Source of the DNA: Lucifuga dentata
Lineage: Eukaryota; Chordata; Actinopteri; Ophidiiformes; Bythitidae
Direction: 5' to 3'
Assembly: GCA_014773175.1 (NCBI GenBank)
Contig: VXCM01000933.1
Span: 61,940 to 125,939 of the forward strand
DNA length: 64,000 bases
In this document: positions 48,271 to 61,604 of the stretch, piece after piece
Layout of the letters: every line of letters begins with the position of its first letter
How positions within the stretch are numbered: position 1 is the first letter of the stretch
Notes under the pieces: generated by a model
Told to the model about the DNA's origin: nothing
Database searches by the model: none
Seen by the model: the letters and a program-made list of their open reading frames with translations, nothing else
Position numbers and translations under genes: made by a program

Positions 48271-49689
48271 CCCTACTGATGTATGGATTTATAATATATA
48301 CACAAACAGGAAGAAACCCTCAAGACTTTGTTTAAATCTGGCTTATTTTTTCTTGTTCATGACCCCTTATAAATCATCATATGCATTTATCAGATAAATT
48401 TATTTGTCTAAGCAAGATATCCCATCTGATCTGTTTTCAGCTCAAATTGACAAGAAAGTCTGAAAAGTGAATTGAATTTAATATCACAAATATATCTTTT
48501 AAGAAAATAAGATGACTTTGCTTATTTCAGTCATTTTTGTCCTCTCAAACAAATTAAAAAAACAAAAAAACAAAACTGTTTCAGTGAGGTTATTTCAACT
48601 TGTTCTCAGAATTTTTTCAAATTATTGTTAGGATTTTCAAACTACAAAACAATACAACTTTATTGTTACTCACAGTTGAAATTTGTATTGGATTACACCT
48701 ACAACATATAAACATTAAAAACAGTTATAGTTAACTATGGAGAAGGTCGAATCAGAAATATGACACATTCTAGGGAATTTGTTCATAATGCTTATTGCTA
48801 GTTTTATTGTGCCCTTCAAAATCTAGTTTTGTATTTAAAGAAAATCATTTCATTTTGCTATGGAGCCTCTTTGATCCTAGAAAAGTTCACTAGATTACAC
48901 AGCATTTTGTTATATGTAGTACACATGTACTGAGGCTACATAAATACATTTTGATTTGACTGGAATATGCTGCTAATATGTGTTATGTATAATGTTAACT
49001 ACAGTATATTGGGGTGGGGGTGGGGGGGGTAGCTATGTGTGAATGTAGCCGCACTATGTCATTCATGACTATCAAATATAACAAATCCTTCCAGAAGAAC
49101 AGGTGGAATGCTTTCCCATTGCTAAATAATCACTCCAATTAAGCAATTAAAATCTGAAGCGGAATCAGGTTATGGATACCCCATGAATGCACCCCCACAC
49201 TAATCACAAATCAACAAAGACATACTTGACTCTCGTGCTTTCATTAACCTATTGTGATTGTACTGCTCACACAAATTTTGTGGGGCTTTAATTGGCTGTA
49301 AAGCAATAAGATATCAGTTGCTGTTGGTTAAGGTTTAAGTTCCTTAGTAAATAGTGTAAATCACTGAGTCGAAAAGGACTGAGAAAACTTAATAACAACC
49401 TAAATGAATGTTAACTTCTGACCAAATGTTTGTGTGTTTTGATTGTGCCTAAAGTGATTTTAAGTCATATCAACAGCCATTTTACACATTGTTTTATACT
49501 GCAAACCTTTTTTTTTTTAATGTAAGATTTGACTATTCCTGTCCTGTCAGCGCCATACTTGATGGCTCACTAAAATGTATTGAATATCTTTTTAGATTTA
49601 AAGTCTGTTTGCAGTTTATAGTTCATAGAAGAAAACTGTTCATCACCTTTATGAGACATTATTGCAAGATTGCAAAGACAAAGATTGCA
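48271..49689. other. Intergenic, no gene
   Basis: AT-rich; a G-rich run at 49011-49029. Nothing recognised. Confidence 0.6.
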
Positions 49690-50135
49690 AAGGCAATCTT
49701 TGCATTGGCTACCTGTTGCAAGAGAATAAATTTTAAGATTATTTTATTGATTTTTAAGTCATTAAATGGCACTGCCCCCTCTTATTTATCTGACATGTTA
49801 TACAATATGTACCTGTTAGGCCCCTTAGCTCTTCTAGGCTTGGGGAGGTGGCTTTTGGTTTCTTTGGTCCAAAACTATGAAACAGTTTACCAGAATGCAT
49901 ATGTGTTTCTCAAACTGTGGCTGTTTTTAAGAAAAATCTTAAGACAGAGCTTTTCAGTACTGTTTTTATGTCAAATATTGATATGTAATGCCTTTATTGC
50001 CTATTTTCCTTTAATTGTATTGTTTATCTTCTGCTTTTAACTTATCTTTTTTGTATTTATTTTTATTTTTGTGTAAAGCACTGTGAGTTGCACATTGTGT
50101 ATGAACTGTGCTATATAAATAAAGTATTGCTGATT
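49690..50135 (+). mobile_element. LINE 3'-end fragment (L2/CR1-like), degenerate
   Basis: Frame-broken translation shows RINFKIILLIFKSLNGTAP-like, YLSDMLYN and later KILRQSFS-type phrases, the usual C-terminus of fish LINE reverse transcriptases. The 3' end reads GCACTGTGAGTTGCACATTG and GTGCTATATAAATAAAGTAT, the standard L2-type tail. 5'-truncated and inactive. Confidence 0.75.
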
Positions 50136-50378
50136 TGTTGTTTTTCTCATTATATAAAAGAAATCTTTTTGGGATTTCTAACAATTCAAACTATTTTAAC
50201 TTTGAGCTTTGAGAACCTTTGATGGTCAATATTTACTTCTTCATCTTCTTCTTCTTTTTTTTTTTTTTTTTTTTTTTTTTACATTATATAGCCTATACAA
50301 TATATCAGGCCATCAAGAAAATTGATATCATGGGTTGCAGCTCTACTCTTCTTGACTTTGGAATGCAATAGTCTTTTT

Positions 50379-50411
<33 letters not shown>

Positions 50412-50626
50412 GCTCTAAATGTAGGACAACATTCACTGAAATATGCATGATACTTCTTTTATTTCAGTCAAGGTTTTCTTTTTAATTATTTCATTCTTAG
50501 AAACATGTATCTACTTAAACATTGCAAACAAGACCAGAAATCAAAAGAATGAGGAGTTATTTGAGGAGTTATTTGATGCAAACTTTGGTAGATTTATTTT
50601 CAACATGAAGAATCCACACATTTTTT
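50136..50626. other. Intergenic with two long T runs
   Basis: Poly-T at 50255-50280 and 50380-50410; no gene. Confidence 0.7.
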
Positions 50627-50776
50627 ATCCATCCATCCATTTTCTAAACCAGTTTGTCCTGTTGAGGGTCACGGGGGGGCTGGAGCCTATCCCAGCGGTC
50701 ATAGGGCGAGAGGCGGGGTACACCCTGGACAGATCGCCAGTCTATCGCAGGACTGACACAGAGACAGACAAACACA
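50627..50776 (+). repeat. Dispersed fish repeat ('GGCTGGAGCCTATCCC' type)
   Basis: ATCCATCCATCCATTTTCTA, GGGGGGGCTGGAGCCTATCC, GGCGGGGTACACCCTGGAC and GCCAGTCTATCGCAGG in the canonical order seen in many teleost genomes. The family name is not assigned. Confidence 0.75.
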
Positions 50777-51260
50777 AATCTGCTAAAGAAAATCCATGTT
50801 TGAGTGGAATGAGTACAATGAGTGTGATTGAAATAACCAGAGTATTGCTGGAAAAGTATTTGAGCTTAACACCAAAAAACATTAAATGTAAATTCACCTT
50901 ATAAAGTGTTGGGAGGAAATGAGGAAACATGATGTCGTTTAGAATTCTATATAACAGAGCTTTACTCACTAATTTTACAACTTTGCACTGCTGCTTTGTC
51001 AACACAAATCTCTGCATGTGAATTCCTGTTGCTAGGATACAGGGAGCCAAGGCATATTTTTAAGGTCATGATATTCATTTTGAAAAATGTCTTAAGGTGG
51101 ATTTTAGCTGTAACAATTTCACAATCTCACTTTAGCTTATTGTTGTCATCGTAAATTAGCTTGAATCAGTCTGATGCTTGGAGAGTCAAAAACATCTGTA
51201 GCCTCTGAAACCTTCCTAGATAAATGATGTTTTAATAACCATATTTTCCATGCCCTTGAT
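50777..51260. other. Intergenic, no gene
   Basis: Nothing recognised. Confidence 0.6.
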
Positions 51261-51268
51261 TTCTATAG

Positions 51269-51524
51269 AACCTGCAGAGGAAAGAGGAGCCTCGCACTAT
51301 CAGTCCCCGAGCCCCCGCAACATTCCCAGAGCATCATCCTGCCAACTCCAGCCAGGAGGGTCTGCAGGACATCGTGTAGCAATGCTGGAGTCACTGAAAG
51401 CTGCAATGGTATGAGCAGATTGCTGCCTAATTGTGCTTTTCAGAGATGCTGTGCGCTGGGGGGGTTACAACATAGCAGTGGATGCCGGACCGATGGAATC
51501 CAACCTAGCAGGGTCACATTGATC
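51269..51524 (+). other. GC-rich unique block with exon-like borders (unassigned)
   Basis: A TTTCTATAG acceptor-like site precedes 51269. From there one frame reads NLQRKEEPRTISPRAPATFP to a TAG at 51377, and another stays open to 51524. A GTATGA donor-like site follows at 51411. It resembles no protein I know and may be a conserved non-coding element or lone non-coding exon. Confidence 0.3.
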
Positions 51525-51796
51525 CACTGAAGCAAAGGTCACCACAGTTATGCATCTGTAGGCTGACTGCTGGCTGCACCAGAGAGGCTTCCATGGCTGT
51601 TTTGGTTGGCTTAGCTTTGCATCTTCAGCCATGCAGTGGCTGAGAGGTGAAGAAGAGTCAGTTTCTGCTAGTCAACTTTTTCTGGCTGGTGATAATTTGT
51701 TGTGTATTACAATGTGAATAGCAGCCTACAGATCTCATTTCCAGTTGGCTTCATCCTCCCTCCCTTTTCCCATTACGCATCCTGAGACTGGTTGAT

Positions 51797-51843
<47 letters not shown>

Positions 51844-52022
51844 NCTCTCTCTCTCTCTCCATATCCTCTGTCCCTGTATCCTTTCCTTCCCCTAAAGCAC
51901 TCCACCAGCCAACCCCTGCTATTTTCACCCCACACACATCCGTCGCTGCACTTATCCAACCTCAGACGGCTGCTGGCTCGATAGCTAAACGGATTATCCA
52001 ACAACAGAGCACCTCTTCTTCT

Positions 52023-52071
<49 letters not shown>

Positions 52072-52440
52072 CACTCCTCTAGACGTGGGTCCTTGGAGGC
52101 GGAGGGGCCCTATTGAGCGGGGCCCAGGCTCTCCACTAGCCCGGCTCTTTATTGAGGCATCTATGGGGCTTTATGCTGCCAGCGCTCGGCCTTGCCCTCA
52201 CCATCATCAATCATTCCCGGCTCCAGGGCTGCTATCACTGCCCAGACAGGCAGCCAATCACAGCCATCCAGGAAGCTGTATAGGAGATGGAGACAGAGAG
52301 GGAGAGAGAGAGAAACACAGAAGGGGGGAAAAAAATTGAGAATCATTCCATTTCCGCAGCTGCCAGTCATATTGACATCTCCTCTACCTTATCCCTGCAT
52401 GACAGCACTGAGATCAAGCAAGACTACATGACATTTCATT
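51525..52440. other. Intergenic with CT arrays and a GC-balanced block
   Basis: CT arrays at 51801-51858 (N at 51844) and 52025-52068 bracket a unique block (51880-52020). 52085-52430 is GC-rich, with GCAGCCAATCACAGCCATCC. A candidate regulatory segment; no gene. Confidence 0.45.
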
Positions 52441-52869
52441 GGATTGTGTAGTTAGAGTCTGAGTCATGAAAGTTTACAGTAATAATCTGAGCTTTGACAA
52501 GCATTTTGGCATCTGTTTGTGAAAATCTGTATTCATAACTTTAAGATTTGTATAGTTTGAAAAAGCAAATATCACAGCGAAGCTATAAGATATGAGTAGA
52601 AGAATATATGGTGATACCTTTACAAATAAAACATATAAGATGTAGAGCCATGGCTACAATAAAGCTTCTATACATATATTATAGGACTATTGGAGATGGT
52701 ATAAAAAAAAACTAAAGTAGAAAAGAGTGATTTGAAAAGAAGAGACTTTGTAAGGTAAAGCTCACTTTCCTCTTTTTCATCAAGCCTCTACAGTACGTTG
52801 AATTCCTATTGTAGGCTTAACTTTTTTAATAACGATTTTTTTTCCTTTTTTCTTTTCTTTTTTCTGCCC
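52441..52869. other. Intergenic, no gene
   Basis: Nothing recognised. Confidence 0.6.
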
Positions 52870-53175
52870 CATCTCTCTGCACAGCCCTGTGCTCTCATCC
52901 TGCTCCAGGAGGAATAGGCGAAATCTGATTATAGACCTATTTTACAGCAGACGCCAGGGCGCAATAAAGGGAGAGAGCACGGAAACGGGACTCGGCCCAT
53001 CAATTAGATCTCTATTAGCAGCCAATGCAGACCTCACCTCAGGAAACGCCGGGGCCTTGAAATTAAACAATTCTTCAAGCCCGACAAGCCAGTCAACTCT
53101 TCCATATTTGAGAGAGGGGTGGAGTACCAAGATCAAATATCCTACAATAAATGTTACAAAATCATAGGAAATGAA
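52870..53175. promoter_or_regulatory. Candidate conserved non-coding element
   Basis: Repeat-free, GC-balanced, with GGGCGCAATAAAGGGAGAG, CCATCAATTAGATCTCTATT and CCTTGAAATTAAACAATTC. Motif-dense and non-coding in appearance; antisense and sense frames are both short. Confidence 0.4.
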
Positions 53176-54200
53176 CAAGTAGACCCACCATAAGGTCAAC
53201 AATGGGACAATGCAACCCTTTAAGTATTATATGTTATAGCAATACAATAGGATATTTCAAAAACCATTAACATAATAAGGTCAAAACTTGACACTGGGTA
53301 AACCTCACAGACCATGTATAAGGCTCAAAACTGATGTTGATGTTGTGATACCGATACCAAAGGAAAAAGCACCAAACTATAATGATATTTAAGTGGCTTC
53401 TCATTGGGTTTCTTGTCCTATAACCTTTATCCAGCACCATTAATCTCCAACTGCTGACCCTCTGACCTGAGGCGGGACAAAATGTCAATATTGGATAACT
53501 AGCTGCTGCAATAGGGCTATTTATAAAGGACACCTCTGATCATTAATTCATAATTGGTTTCAGAAAATGAAACGTTTTACTTTCAAAATTTCAAATTTTA
53601 TTCTAGCTCTACTGCAAAAAACAGGGAAGAGATGTCATATTTGACTTCCTTGGTCAAAAGGGATATGATATTTTTAAGTTAAAAGTGCTTTATTGCTTGG
53701 ACATGCAGGAATACTTGATATGATTCCTGCAGTCCCTGGCCAAAGTCTCTTATATTTATAGGCCCATAATCTGGTTTAATACAGCCAGTAACCCAGTAAG
53801 AAAGACCAATATTACTGAAATGATATGTGACATCAGTAGCTGATCAACATATCTGTCAGTCACAGCCAGAGCCTGTCAGTGGTTTAGATATACTGTATGC
53901 CCTTCTTTTTTATCAATCCTATGAAGAAATATTGAACCTATTACTAAGTTTTCAGTTTTGAATTTGCTTCCACTGAGAAAAATCAACCCTAGCAGCCAAG
54001 CACAAGAAATTGTCAAATTATCAGTAGGATGTTTATAGCATTTAATCAAGGCAAGACCAAACGAGGTTTTTATGGTTTTGTTTTGTTTGGGGTTTTTTTT
54101 TGTTTTTTTTTCCTCGCATATTTTGTCATTATAGGAGTGGGTTGGCGGAAATGCAATTGGTTTTATAATATTTCACTGAGATTCATTTCTGGCATGATCT
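53176..54200. other. Intergenic, no gene
   Basis: AT-rich unique DNA; nothing recognised. Confidence 0.6.
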
Positions 54201-54720
54201 TGATCTAAGAGCATGAGTCCTCTTAACAATCGTCGCCTGTTTCTCAGTACCGTGGCACGTATTTCTCTATTTGTTCAATCAAAGGATGGCCATTTATCAT
54301 CGAGAAGGACAGCTTCGTATTTTCTACCTTGCCTGCTCGGTTCCAGCACCAAATTCAGCATTTTTATGGAAAACTGCAGTCATTTTGATTGATGAAATCC
54401 AAAGATGTCCAAAACAATCCGGGGGATCCCCAACTGTGGCGCACCGGCGGGGTGCTCCAGTGTTGTCATTGTTCCTCAGAAATAAAGGAGCGCGTCCGGA
54501 GAACACCAGGGGAAAAAATCACGATTTTCAGTTCAAAAGGGCCAGAAAAGCAGCATTTCTTTACAGGCAGTGGGAAAGTGGAGGAAAAACCTTTTCCATT
54601 TGCAGACGAAAACAATACTTGCTTGGCTTTTTTTCCTCTGACGCTTTCAGCTATAAAGGCATGGGCTAATAGAAACTGGCCAGAATAATGAATTGATTAT
54701 TTTACTGTGAGGCTTGATGT
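54201..54720. promoter_or_regulatory. Candidate conserved non-coding element
   Basis: GC-balanced unique segment. A 132-codon frame (54271-54669) crosses it, but its product matches no family I know and the opposite strand is also open, so I treat it as non-coding. Confidence 0.35.
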
Positions 54721-54899
54721 TATTTGTGTTCTAGAGCCTCCAAGCCATGCTCAAAGGCTGGAGCACCACATTCCCTGCATTTCTAAAAGCTTATACTTCA
54801 TTTTGTGTCACGGTAAATGTGAGATTTAAAATAATAATAATAATAATAATATAATTATTTGTTAAAATATTTTCGAGGTTGCACATAGCTTTTTTTTTT

Positions 54900-55460
54900 T
54901 TTTTGCCCAGTGATTCATAACGTCACAAGAAATGTCACCTGTCTGGGCTAATTGGCACCTTCTGTTATTAATACGCAGGAGTGCGGCTCCCCTTTGCACC
55001 CGCGGAAATAAGCCTATATTACTTAATACAGCGTCACCCCAATGGGAGTTTCAATAAATCTCCCTTTAACGGCGTTTTCCCTCAAAACTCCTTCAGGCGA
55101 GTGGAGGGCCATGCCAAGATTGCGATTGTGCGCCAGTGTTTAGGACCAGCTGCTCCCAGGACAGACAAGCCCTTGTCAATTAGGCGGTGACAAGCAGGTC
55201 CCCCAACTGCCTGCAGGCGCTCCACCAGCCAGCAGTGTACAGTGCCCGCAATTAGTATCAATTTCTGTCGAGACCTCCTTGGAGCTCACAGACACAGGGC
55301 CGGATAAATGGCCAAACATTGTCCAAATAACACCATGAGACACAAATGGACACCGTGTAAATGGGCCGGTGGTTACTGTTAACTGCACGGTTAACTGCCG
55401 GGCAAAGGAAAACGTTTGGACACCCAGATGGGAGTGTTACCAGGAGCAGGATATGGTTTT
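54900..55460. promoter_or_regulatory. Candidate conserved non-coding element
   Basis: Repeat-free between a T run at 54891 and an AAAC array at 55468. It contains GGGCTAATTGGCACC, CTTGTCAATTAGGCGGTGAC and CGCAATTAGTATCAATTTC. Homeodomain cores are frequent. Confidence 0.42.
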
Positions 55461-55468
55461 GGGTTCTA

Positions 55469-55603
55469 AAACAAACAAACAAATAAATGCATAAGTAAAT
55501 AAACGTCATACATGTATCAGAATATTTATTGCAAANAAACAAACAAACAAATAAATGCATAAGTAAATAAACGTCATACATGTATCAGAATATTTATTGC
55601 AAA
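55469..55603. repeat. 67-bp direct duplication around N at 55536
   Basis: Bases 55469-55535 equal 55537-55603; assembly signature starting in an AAAC array. Confidence 0.9.
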
Positions 55604-57360
55604 TATGAATGCGCCAGCACCAAATCGCCACTGCTATCCAGATTACGCAATATTACCCGAAGCGCTGTGGTTTTGGTGCAACAATATAACTATTTAATAT
55701 TTAATTTCAATAGCACTTGCCAATCTAGTATGCTGACACCTGAATGAACAAATCAAATGATCACTTGGATAATTCAGTTGTTCATAGTTGCAATTTTGAT
55801 TTGATTTTAAGGCTAACCATTTTGATTTAGATGCGTCAAAGAAAAAGTATACTGGGCCTGATTGTGCAGGTTTAGTTGCATGAGAGAGTAAATAAATGTC
55901 AGGCCTGCACTGTCACAACACTGACAACCCAGAAGGATTGCTCACCAAGCCCTTTTGTAAATGGTGTCACCGCTAGCAGCTGGTGGTGGCATTCCCGGGC
56001 CTTGGATGCTGCCCTTTGGCCCCTGGGGGGTTGGACTCCGGACAGGGCGGTCCAGCCATCTCTACATCTCTATGATAGCACGGGTCAGCAGGGCCAAGTT
56101 TCCAGCAGGACGGGCAAAGTCAGGGAACAAAACCCCAAAGCTCACCAGGCCAGTGTGATCATTAGTATGAGCGTTTGTTTAACTAATTAGCAAGCTGGGC
56201 AGTCAGAGGGAGGCTTGTATAGGCTACATGGGATCATATATGGCAAGGTACGTATATGGGCATCCGTCATTCCCCAGTCTTACTGGGTCAACTCGTGATG
56301 GATGTTTTCAGAATTTTATTGAAGAGTAGAAATCCAATAAAAGTGTTTGGAAGCTATAAAAACACACTAAGGGAGCATTGAAAGCCCATGTTTGGTTACC
56401 TAATAAGTTGTTGACCAAATAATGATGTCCTGACAGTCATCCATTGCCCTGGTGGTCCCAGAAAATATGAGAGGTAAATAACAGGAGATGCAGAGAGTTT
56501 GCCATACTTTATAGTGAATTGCAGCCACTGGGCTCGTGGGGACAATAAGGCGTTATTTTAGGGGAATTTAGTTCTGTTGGGTTCAAAGTACAGAGATGGG
56601 GACACTGCAGCACACTGAAGTTCAAGAACAGTGCAAACAGCACATGCCAACAAAGAGATACAGAGCATTCAGTTGTGGTAGAGCAGCAGAAGAGGGGGGA
56701 GGATGTGGGTCCCCCGTTAAATATGGGAAAGTTTGGGGAACAAGGTCAACGGGTCAAGAAAAGTCAACAAGAGAGCAGTCTTGATGACAGAAGGAATTTA
56801 ATATCAAAAATACATAAATCTTCAAGTGAGGGCAGGCTTATAATGGGCACAATGGAAGCGAGTGTTAGAGTCAACACAGATTTGTTGTTGGGGATTAAAT
56901 GGATCAGGCCAAGTTGTTAACATTTAACACAAAACATTGGAACTAGAATAGAAGTTGAACAGAATGGAAGGGGGTTTCTGATATGGAGCAGGGTGGCCAT
57001 GACATGCCGAAAGACAGCTCTTCTTTAGACAGAGAGCTGGTGCTGCTGGGCATGTTTTATATGCCCTTACAATTGTGCATCAGTGTAAAACTTAATTTCT
57101 ATTTTGATGTAACTATTTTTTCAATGATATAAAGCATTTGATGTCCCAGCCTGTTCCATGCTAGCCTAAATGTTGTTTAGACCTATGATGGACTGATGGA
57201 CTAGTGGCATGCTGTCAGCGCTGTTGCACTTTTACCTACAATTTTACGCATTTGGATCATTGACAATGCTCATTTATGTAATGACAGGTACACCTTCTTG
57301 TTTTATCACCACATTACTACAGATTTCATTCACCAGGTCCAGTGCAGAAATTAATATCAT
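55604..57360. other. Intergenic, no gene
   Basis: Unique DNA. 55930-56200 is GC-rich (includes TTTAACTAATTAGCAAGC) and may be conserved. No coding gene recognised. Confidence 0.5.
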
Positions 57361-58100
57361 CATGTAGGAAACAGTCTTGCATTTGTCTCTGCATCCCCTC
57401 TGACTGCTGCGCCACATGGACGCAGTGCTGAGAACTCTGTCTGACCTTCGCCCTCGCCCTTGCAAAGCCCTGCAAGTTCCCCAGCAGTCGCAAACAACTC
57501 TGAATTCCATAATTCTTTAGGAAAATGCACTATTAGGGAAAATCCTTCCTTTTTGACAATTTAATAGAGCAAACTAATCATCTGGTTGACACGGGCCATT
57601 CATCTCCTTACTGGCAGACAAAGACAAGGCCTCTTCCATAGGTTCGTCTGGATCCTGCAGTCAGAGCAGGCTCTATTTTGAGATCAAGTGCACAATAAAA
57701 GCATTGTGACTGCTTAATGGCTATGTTTGTGAAACCACCCAAAAATCAGTGTATTAAATTCATTTTTTTCCAAAGAATGAAAAACAGGCTAACATGGACT
57801 AATGCTGAGAATAAACTGGTTTTATATGATGCAAAAGGGCAAAACTTTGTTCGGGTGCTCATAGCAATCAAAACACGAAACAAAAGAAAAGATCCAGCAT
57901 GAAACTGGGCGGCACAAAATTGCTTAAACCCCTCAAGTTATGAATTCGTTTCTGAATCAATTTAGCAGTTCCAGGCATTTTCCAAACATCCTCTTGCGGG
58001 AGTAACAAGACAGAGAAATTGATCCAGTGAGACCTCACCTCTCAGTGCTCCTCAATAAAAGAGACATCAGCCTCTCTCGACGACTGTATAATTTTTAATA
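57361..58100. promoter_or_regulatory. Candidate conserved non-coding elements
   Basis: Two unique blocks (57380-57720 and 57950-58090) with TTTAATAGAGCAAACTAATC and CACAATAAAAGCATTGTGAC. Non-coding appearance. Confidence 0.33.
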
Positions 58101-59090
58101 TATATGCAATAAATGTTCAATTTGTTTCCAGAAATGACAGGAAATAATAACGTCAAATTTTAAAGCCATCCATTACAGCCCAACGATGCTCATGCATACG
58201 TGCTTCAACGCGCAGTGCTTTGATTAATTCACATTTTGATTGTGTTTGATAAAGCAATAACGTTACAGCACTGCATGAGCTTGACTTTGGACCAGTTGGA
58301 CCAATTCTCCTCCTGTAAAGTAGAAATGAGGGTGGCTGTGTGTTGATTTTTTTTTTTTTTTAAATCATATCAATATTTAATTTACATTTTCGATACTATT
58401 GGTTTGTTCTCCAGGTGGGATCCACTAAACTTCATGGGACTTTATAAGGGTGATTTTTCACACAAATTATCCAACTGAGAGATTAAATAATGGCATCTCA
58501 TCATAGGTGTCACTAGCCTATTTCCTATCAAGCAGCCAATTTCAATATAAAGTCATTGCCTTAAATTAACTATATATACTGCCCTTGCACAGTTATAAAA
58601 TGGAAAATCATATAGTAAAACATCTCTAATATAGTTATATGTAGTTTGCAACTGCATGCCCAAAATGCAACAATTTTTCACTTATTTGCAGTGCAGTTTA
58701 GCAGTTAAACTCCTCAGACAGACAATAAAAACTGAACTTTGTCCTGTTGTTTTCAATGCCCTGTAGAGTTATTTGCAGATCTTTATAATGTTTGTCATAA
58801 GATCACAAACATAAACTAATGAAAGATTGCAGTATTTCAAAGCATATAGAGACATAAGAACAAAAGTATTAACCCTACCAAATATAACCCTATAAAAATG
58901 CATATAAAGATACCATATGAGGGGAAGTACCATTTAATATCTAGTAATTTCACCATAGATTCACTACTGAAACATTTGAAGTCTCTACATGAATGTAATA
59001 GTGTAGATTTGGAAAATTCCATCAAGCAGGAGGTCACGATTAGTTCAGTTGTAAGAGCCACATAACTGCCCCTACAGGAATATTATTGTG
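58101..59090. other. Intergenic, no gene
   Basis: AT-rich; nothing recognised. Confidence 0.6.
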
Positions 59091-59370
59091 TTCCAATGGA
59101 AACGGTGCAGGTAGAGAGAGAGAGAGAGGCAGGGGTCTCACATCGCTGTAGACCTTGACACAAAGTGCATTAAGTTGGCTGATCTCTCTCAAACCATTTG
59201 ATTAATTCACTCCCATTCAAACCAAAGCGAGCAAGGAGTGGAGGGACGTGACCAATGACATAATAGGCCTGTCAAACAGCCTTGCAAAACGCCCAGACCA
59301 TTTGTGGTGACAATCCTGATGCCATCAGTTCCATTATAGGCCCCTATCCAGCCCAGAAACAAACATAGTC
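59091..59370. promoter_or_regulatory. Candidate conserved non-coding element
   Basis: Unique GC-balanced block with GTGCATTAAGTTGGCTGATC, CATTTGATTAATTCACTCCC and GACCAATGACATAATAGGCC. Confidence 0.38.
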
Positions 59371-61060
59371 AACTTCTAAAAAGGAAAAAATCAGCTTTCT
59401 TGTGAATCCTCTTTGCTTTCTGTGTCAGTGGTTTTTGGCTCAGGGCTTGCTGGAGGCATCAGATTCCTTGCAGTCTTTTCAGCTAAATGAGCAGAGGACA
59501 GAATACAATATACTGATTTTTATCAAGGGAGACTAAATCAAAATCACTATTGATCACTGCAGACATACAGTGAGGTCCTAAAGGAATAAATATTATAGCA
59601 ATTGTGTATTAGATGAATATGTAGATTTAACATTTTCCTGGGATCTGAAATGAAAATATATTCAATTAAAAAAAAAATCTGCTGCAAAATAAAAACCAAA
59701 TCAATATTAGAAACAAGAGGCCTCTCATCTCCAAAATAAGCAAAGGTTGTAAACAGTCCTTATATTAGGGATCTGTGTTCAGATTTAACAAATACTAACC
59801 TAAACTTTATTCACCTGAAATCAGGGCAATCTTAGTGTTGATTGATCTAATTATATCTGATGTGAGGGTTTCTTTGCTTCACACAACATCAGCATGCAAG
59901 AACAGATGTGGAATGAACACAAGATCTTAGAGTTGAAAGTTTTCTATAAAAAGGTTTTAGAACTTGTGAATATACCATGGCAGATATGGGGGAAATGTGG
60001 CACAAGGTGCTTAATCAGGTCTGTCTCTAAAATGGATGACCTGCAAGCAAGTAGAAAGCTCCTTGGGAAAGGAGACAGAATGGGAAAGCTAGTCTATCTG
60101 CTTAGAGTCTGGTTACTCCTATAGCATGTGACAAAATAGAAGCTACTTCTGTCATAGTGCAAAAAGATTTGAACTCCCAAAAAAATGTGGGGAAATTGCT
60201 GCTTGTTGAATCCATGGTGAACTATTTTTTGTGTCAGTGTCAAAGGAAATTGAAATCTATTTTGCATCATCTGTTTAAAAGAAAGCACAAGTCAGGACAA
60301 TTTACCTTTAAGCAATAAATAAATAAATTAATTAAAATCTGATTAAAAACATCCAGGTGACCTGATTGAAGGCCTTTCTTAATCAAACTCTCTTATTTTA
60401 CTCATACAAGAAGATAGTCACTCTCCAAAACATGTTGTAAAGTGCTGCGGGATATGTTGCATGAACGGGATTTGTTGCATGAACCCCAAAAGATTTTTCC
60501 AAAGAACTTCTAACTGGCATGGTTGCAGCATCATCATGCTGAAGGATTTTATCTCTACCCCAGGAAAGAATTGGTGACATATAGCCTACTAACATATTTC
60601 AAAGGGAAATCTGCAGCCATCTGCCGAGAAAAGCTAAGAACCCCATCTTCCAAACATTTGCTTTTGACTAAACATCTTAACCAAAAGATGGCTGCAATAA
60701 CAGTGATCAGAATGCTTATCAGAAACCTCAGTCCATCTTGTGGAAAATTAGAGAACTATCTCAAAGAGAGTGTGGATAGGAGGCTTTTCATGTAATTTCA
60801 GTGAGTTACTTCTGCAACAAATGAAACATTGTTCTAAATCCAGATGTTCTTAGATGGTAAAACAGCTTAATTTAAAGCATATGTCCAGCTAAGGCTTATT
60901 GTCTAATTTTAAGTTCTGAGGAAAGTGCAGCCTTGATTCTTATTGGTTTTTACCAAATAATTTGTTTTTATTTAATAATTCAGTTTTCATTCATTTGCTC
61001 AAAGCAATAAAACGTTAAGTGTGTGTAGATTATTCTATCCACAATGGGATTTCATTCACA
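59371..61060. other. Intergenic, no gene
   Basis: AT-rich. Short open frames at 59894-60124 and 60523-60795 match nothing known. Possibly an old unrecognised element. Confidence 0.55.
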
Positions 61061-61455
61061 TTATCTCATGAAATATTCTTGTGTGTCTTATAGGAAAACG
61101 TCTCCTTTGCCCAAGCAGCAAAGAGATAAAAGGCCAAGCGGGCTGTTGATAACTTGCTTTATTGTTTCTTTAACCAGTTTGTGGAAAATTCACCGTGTCC
61201 TTCTTGTCCTTCCTATCAAATCAACTCTTTCTTCCCGTCGTCTTTCTTGCTTGTCCCGATTTTCAACCCATTCCAGACCCTGTTTGTTTTGGCCAAATAA
61301 AGCCAATGAGATACAGCTCTCCCTTTTTCCCCTTTTCCATTCATTCATTCCTTTGAGTGGAAAATGGTTTATTTCTTTAGCAGATTTTCACTTTGGTCTG
61401 TCACCCGCTTTCACGGCCGATTTTCACTTATTTTGGAAACTCTTGATCTAGAAGC
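61061..61455. promoter_or_regulatory. Candidate conserved non-coding element
   Basis: Pyrimidine-biased unique block with TTGTTTTGGCCAAATAAAGC and CACTTTGGTCTGTCACCC. The 135-codon frame across it is low-complexity Ser/Phe/Leu and unlikely to be a protein. Confidence 0.33.
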
Positions 61456-61559
61456 TTTGATGAAGAAAAAGGATAAAAGCGTAAAAAAAAAAGGAAGCGC
61501 AGGTTGAATCATTTTTGTTCATGTAGATGTATGTTCATAGTAAACGGCTTTACATCAGT

Positions 61560-61560
<1 letters not shown>

Positions 61561-61602
<42 letters not shown>
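61561..61602 (+). repeat. TAA triplet array
   Basis: About 14 TAA/AAT units. Confidence 0.95.

Positions 61603-61604
<2 letters not shown>

Noticed and set aside
47895..48335. 146-codon ORF near 48 kb
   Set aside because: It contains the same peptide twice around an X, caused by the 61-bp duplicate at the N; without it the frame shifts.
49489..50040. 183-codon ORF as a host gene
   Set aside because: Its second half matches the end of a fish LINE reverse transcriptase and the DNA ends in an L2-type tail; frames are broken.
54271..54669. 132-codon open frame
   Set aside because: Both strands are open, no recognisable domain, no neighbouring exons; lies in a GC-balanced block better explained as non-coding.
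61044..61451. 135-codon open frame rich in Ser, Leu and Phe
   Set aside because: Low-complexity translation of a pyrimidine-rich block; no homologous pattern recognised.
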